From assembly GCA_003602415.1 (NCBI GenBank), contig QQSK01000009.1, positions 91,321 through 125,621 on the forward strand: a DNA stretch of 34,301 bases, in the 5' to 3' direction. A program made the translations under genes and the position numbers. The notes under the pieces are model-generated. The model was not told the origin of the DNA. It ran no database searches and worked only from the letters and a program-made list of their open reading frames with translations. Positions 34,292-34,301 of the stretch are shown here, in pieces. This stretch comes from Candidatus Poseidoniales archaeon. Its GTDB lineage: Archaea; Thermoplasmatota; Poseidoniia; Poseidoniales; Poseidoniaceae. Positions within the stretch are counted from its first letter, which is position 1, and the number at the start of each line of letters is the position of its first letter.

Positions 34292-34301
34292 GCAAAGGGT
34301 A

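Overview
The window looks like a piece of a marine euryarchaeal chromosome, most probably Thermoplasmatota of the Marine Group II type (Candidatus Poseidoniales). This is inference from gene content. Archaeal informational genes (aIF2-gamma, S6e, Orc1/Cdc6, Dph2, DUF357, an A-type ATP synthase) sit beside bacterial-looking ones (NadB, SMC-ScpA-ScpB, class II HMG-CoA reductase, acyl-CoA dehydrogenase, a cupredoxin fused to a transporter). Coding density is very high. Ribosome binding sites are strong and often read GAGGTGA. No rRNA, tRNA, CRISPR array or insertion sequence was found, and no gap between genes exceeds about 210 bases.

Layout. 1-210: C-terminal end of a KaiC/HTR-like ATPase. 259-2964 (minus): a UbiE/MenG-like methyltransferase followed by a cupredoxin-MFS fusion. 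3098-11588 (plus): a complete nine-gene A1AO ATP synthase operon in the order H-I-K-E-C-F-A-B-D. 11653-14921 (plus): a large membrane protein that looks like a catalytically dead site-2 protease, overlapping panE. 14914-16494 (minus): nadB, convergent with panE. 16585-23184 (plus): a small zinc-motif membrane protein, then smc-scpA-scpB. 23185-24483 (minus): mvaA, abutting scpB tail to tail.

24484-24689 is the most structured intergenic region: GCGTTAA-type repeats on an exact 11-base pitch plus several inverted repeats. It separates mvaA from a plus-strand operon (24690-27569) of an ORC-like ATPase with a C-terminal winged helix, a propeller-like protein and a DUF357 protein. 27561-33013 (minus): gcvH-like, dph2, orc1/cdc6, rps6e, aIF2-gamma, PIN-domain protein and an HTH regulator, listed in transcription order. 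33119-34291 (plus): acyl-CoA dehydrogenase.

The main themes are energy conversion (ATP synthase, possible copper redox chemistry, fatty acid oxidation), cofactor and lipid synthesis (pantothenate, NAD, mevalonate), chromosome maintenance (SMC-ScpAB, Orc1, ORC-like ATPase) and translation (S6e, aIF2-gamma, diphthamide). Several proteins keep a family fold but appear to lack the residues that define its activity: the M50-like protein, the GcvH-like protein, the aIF2-gamma zinc knuckle and the Walker A lysine of the ORC-like ATPase. Those and the 24.5 kb repeat cluster are the best leads. All family calls were made by reading motifs; no database search was run.
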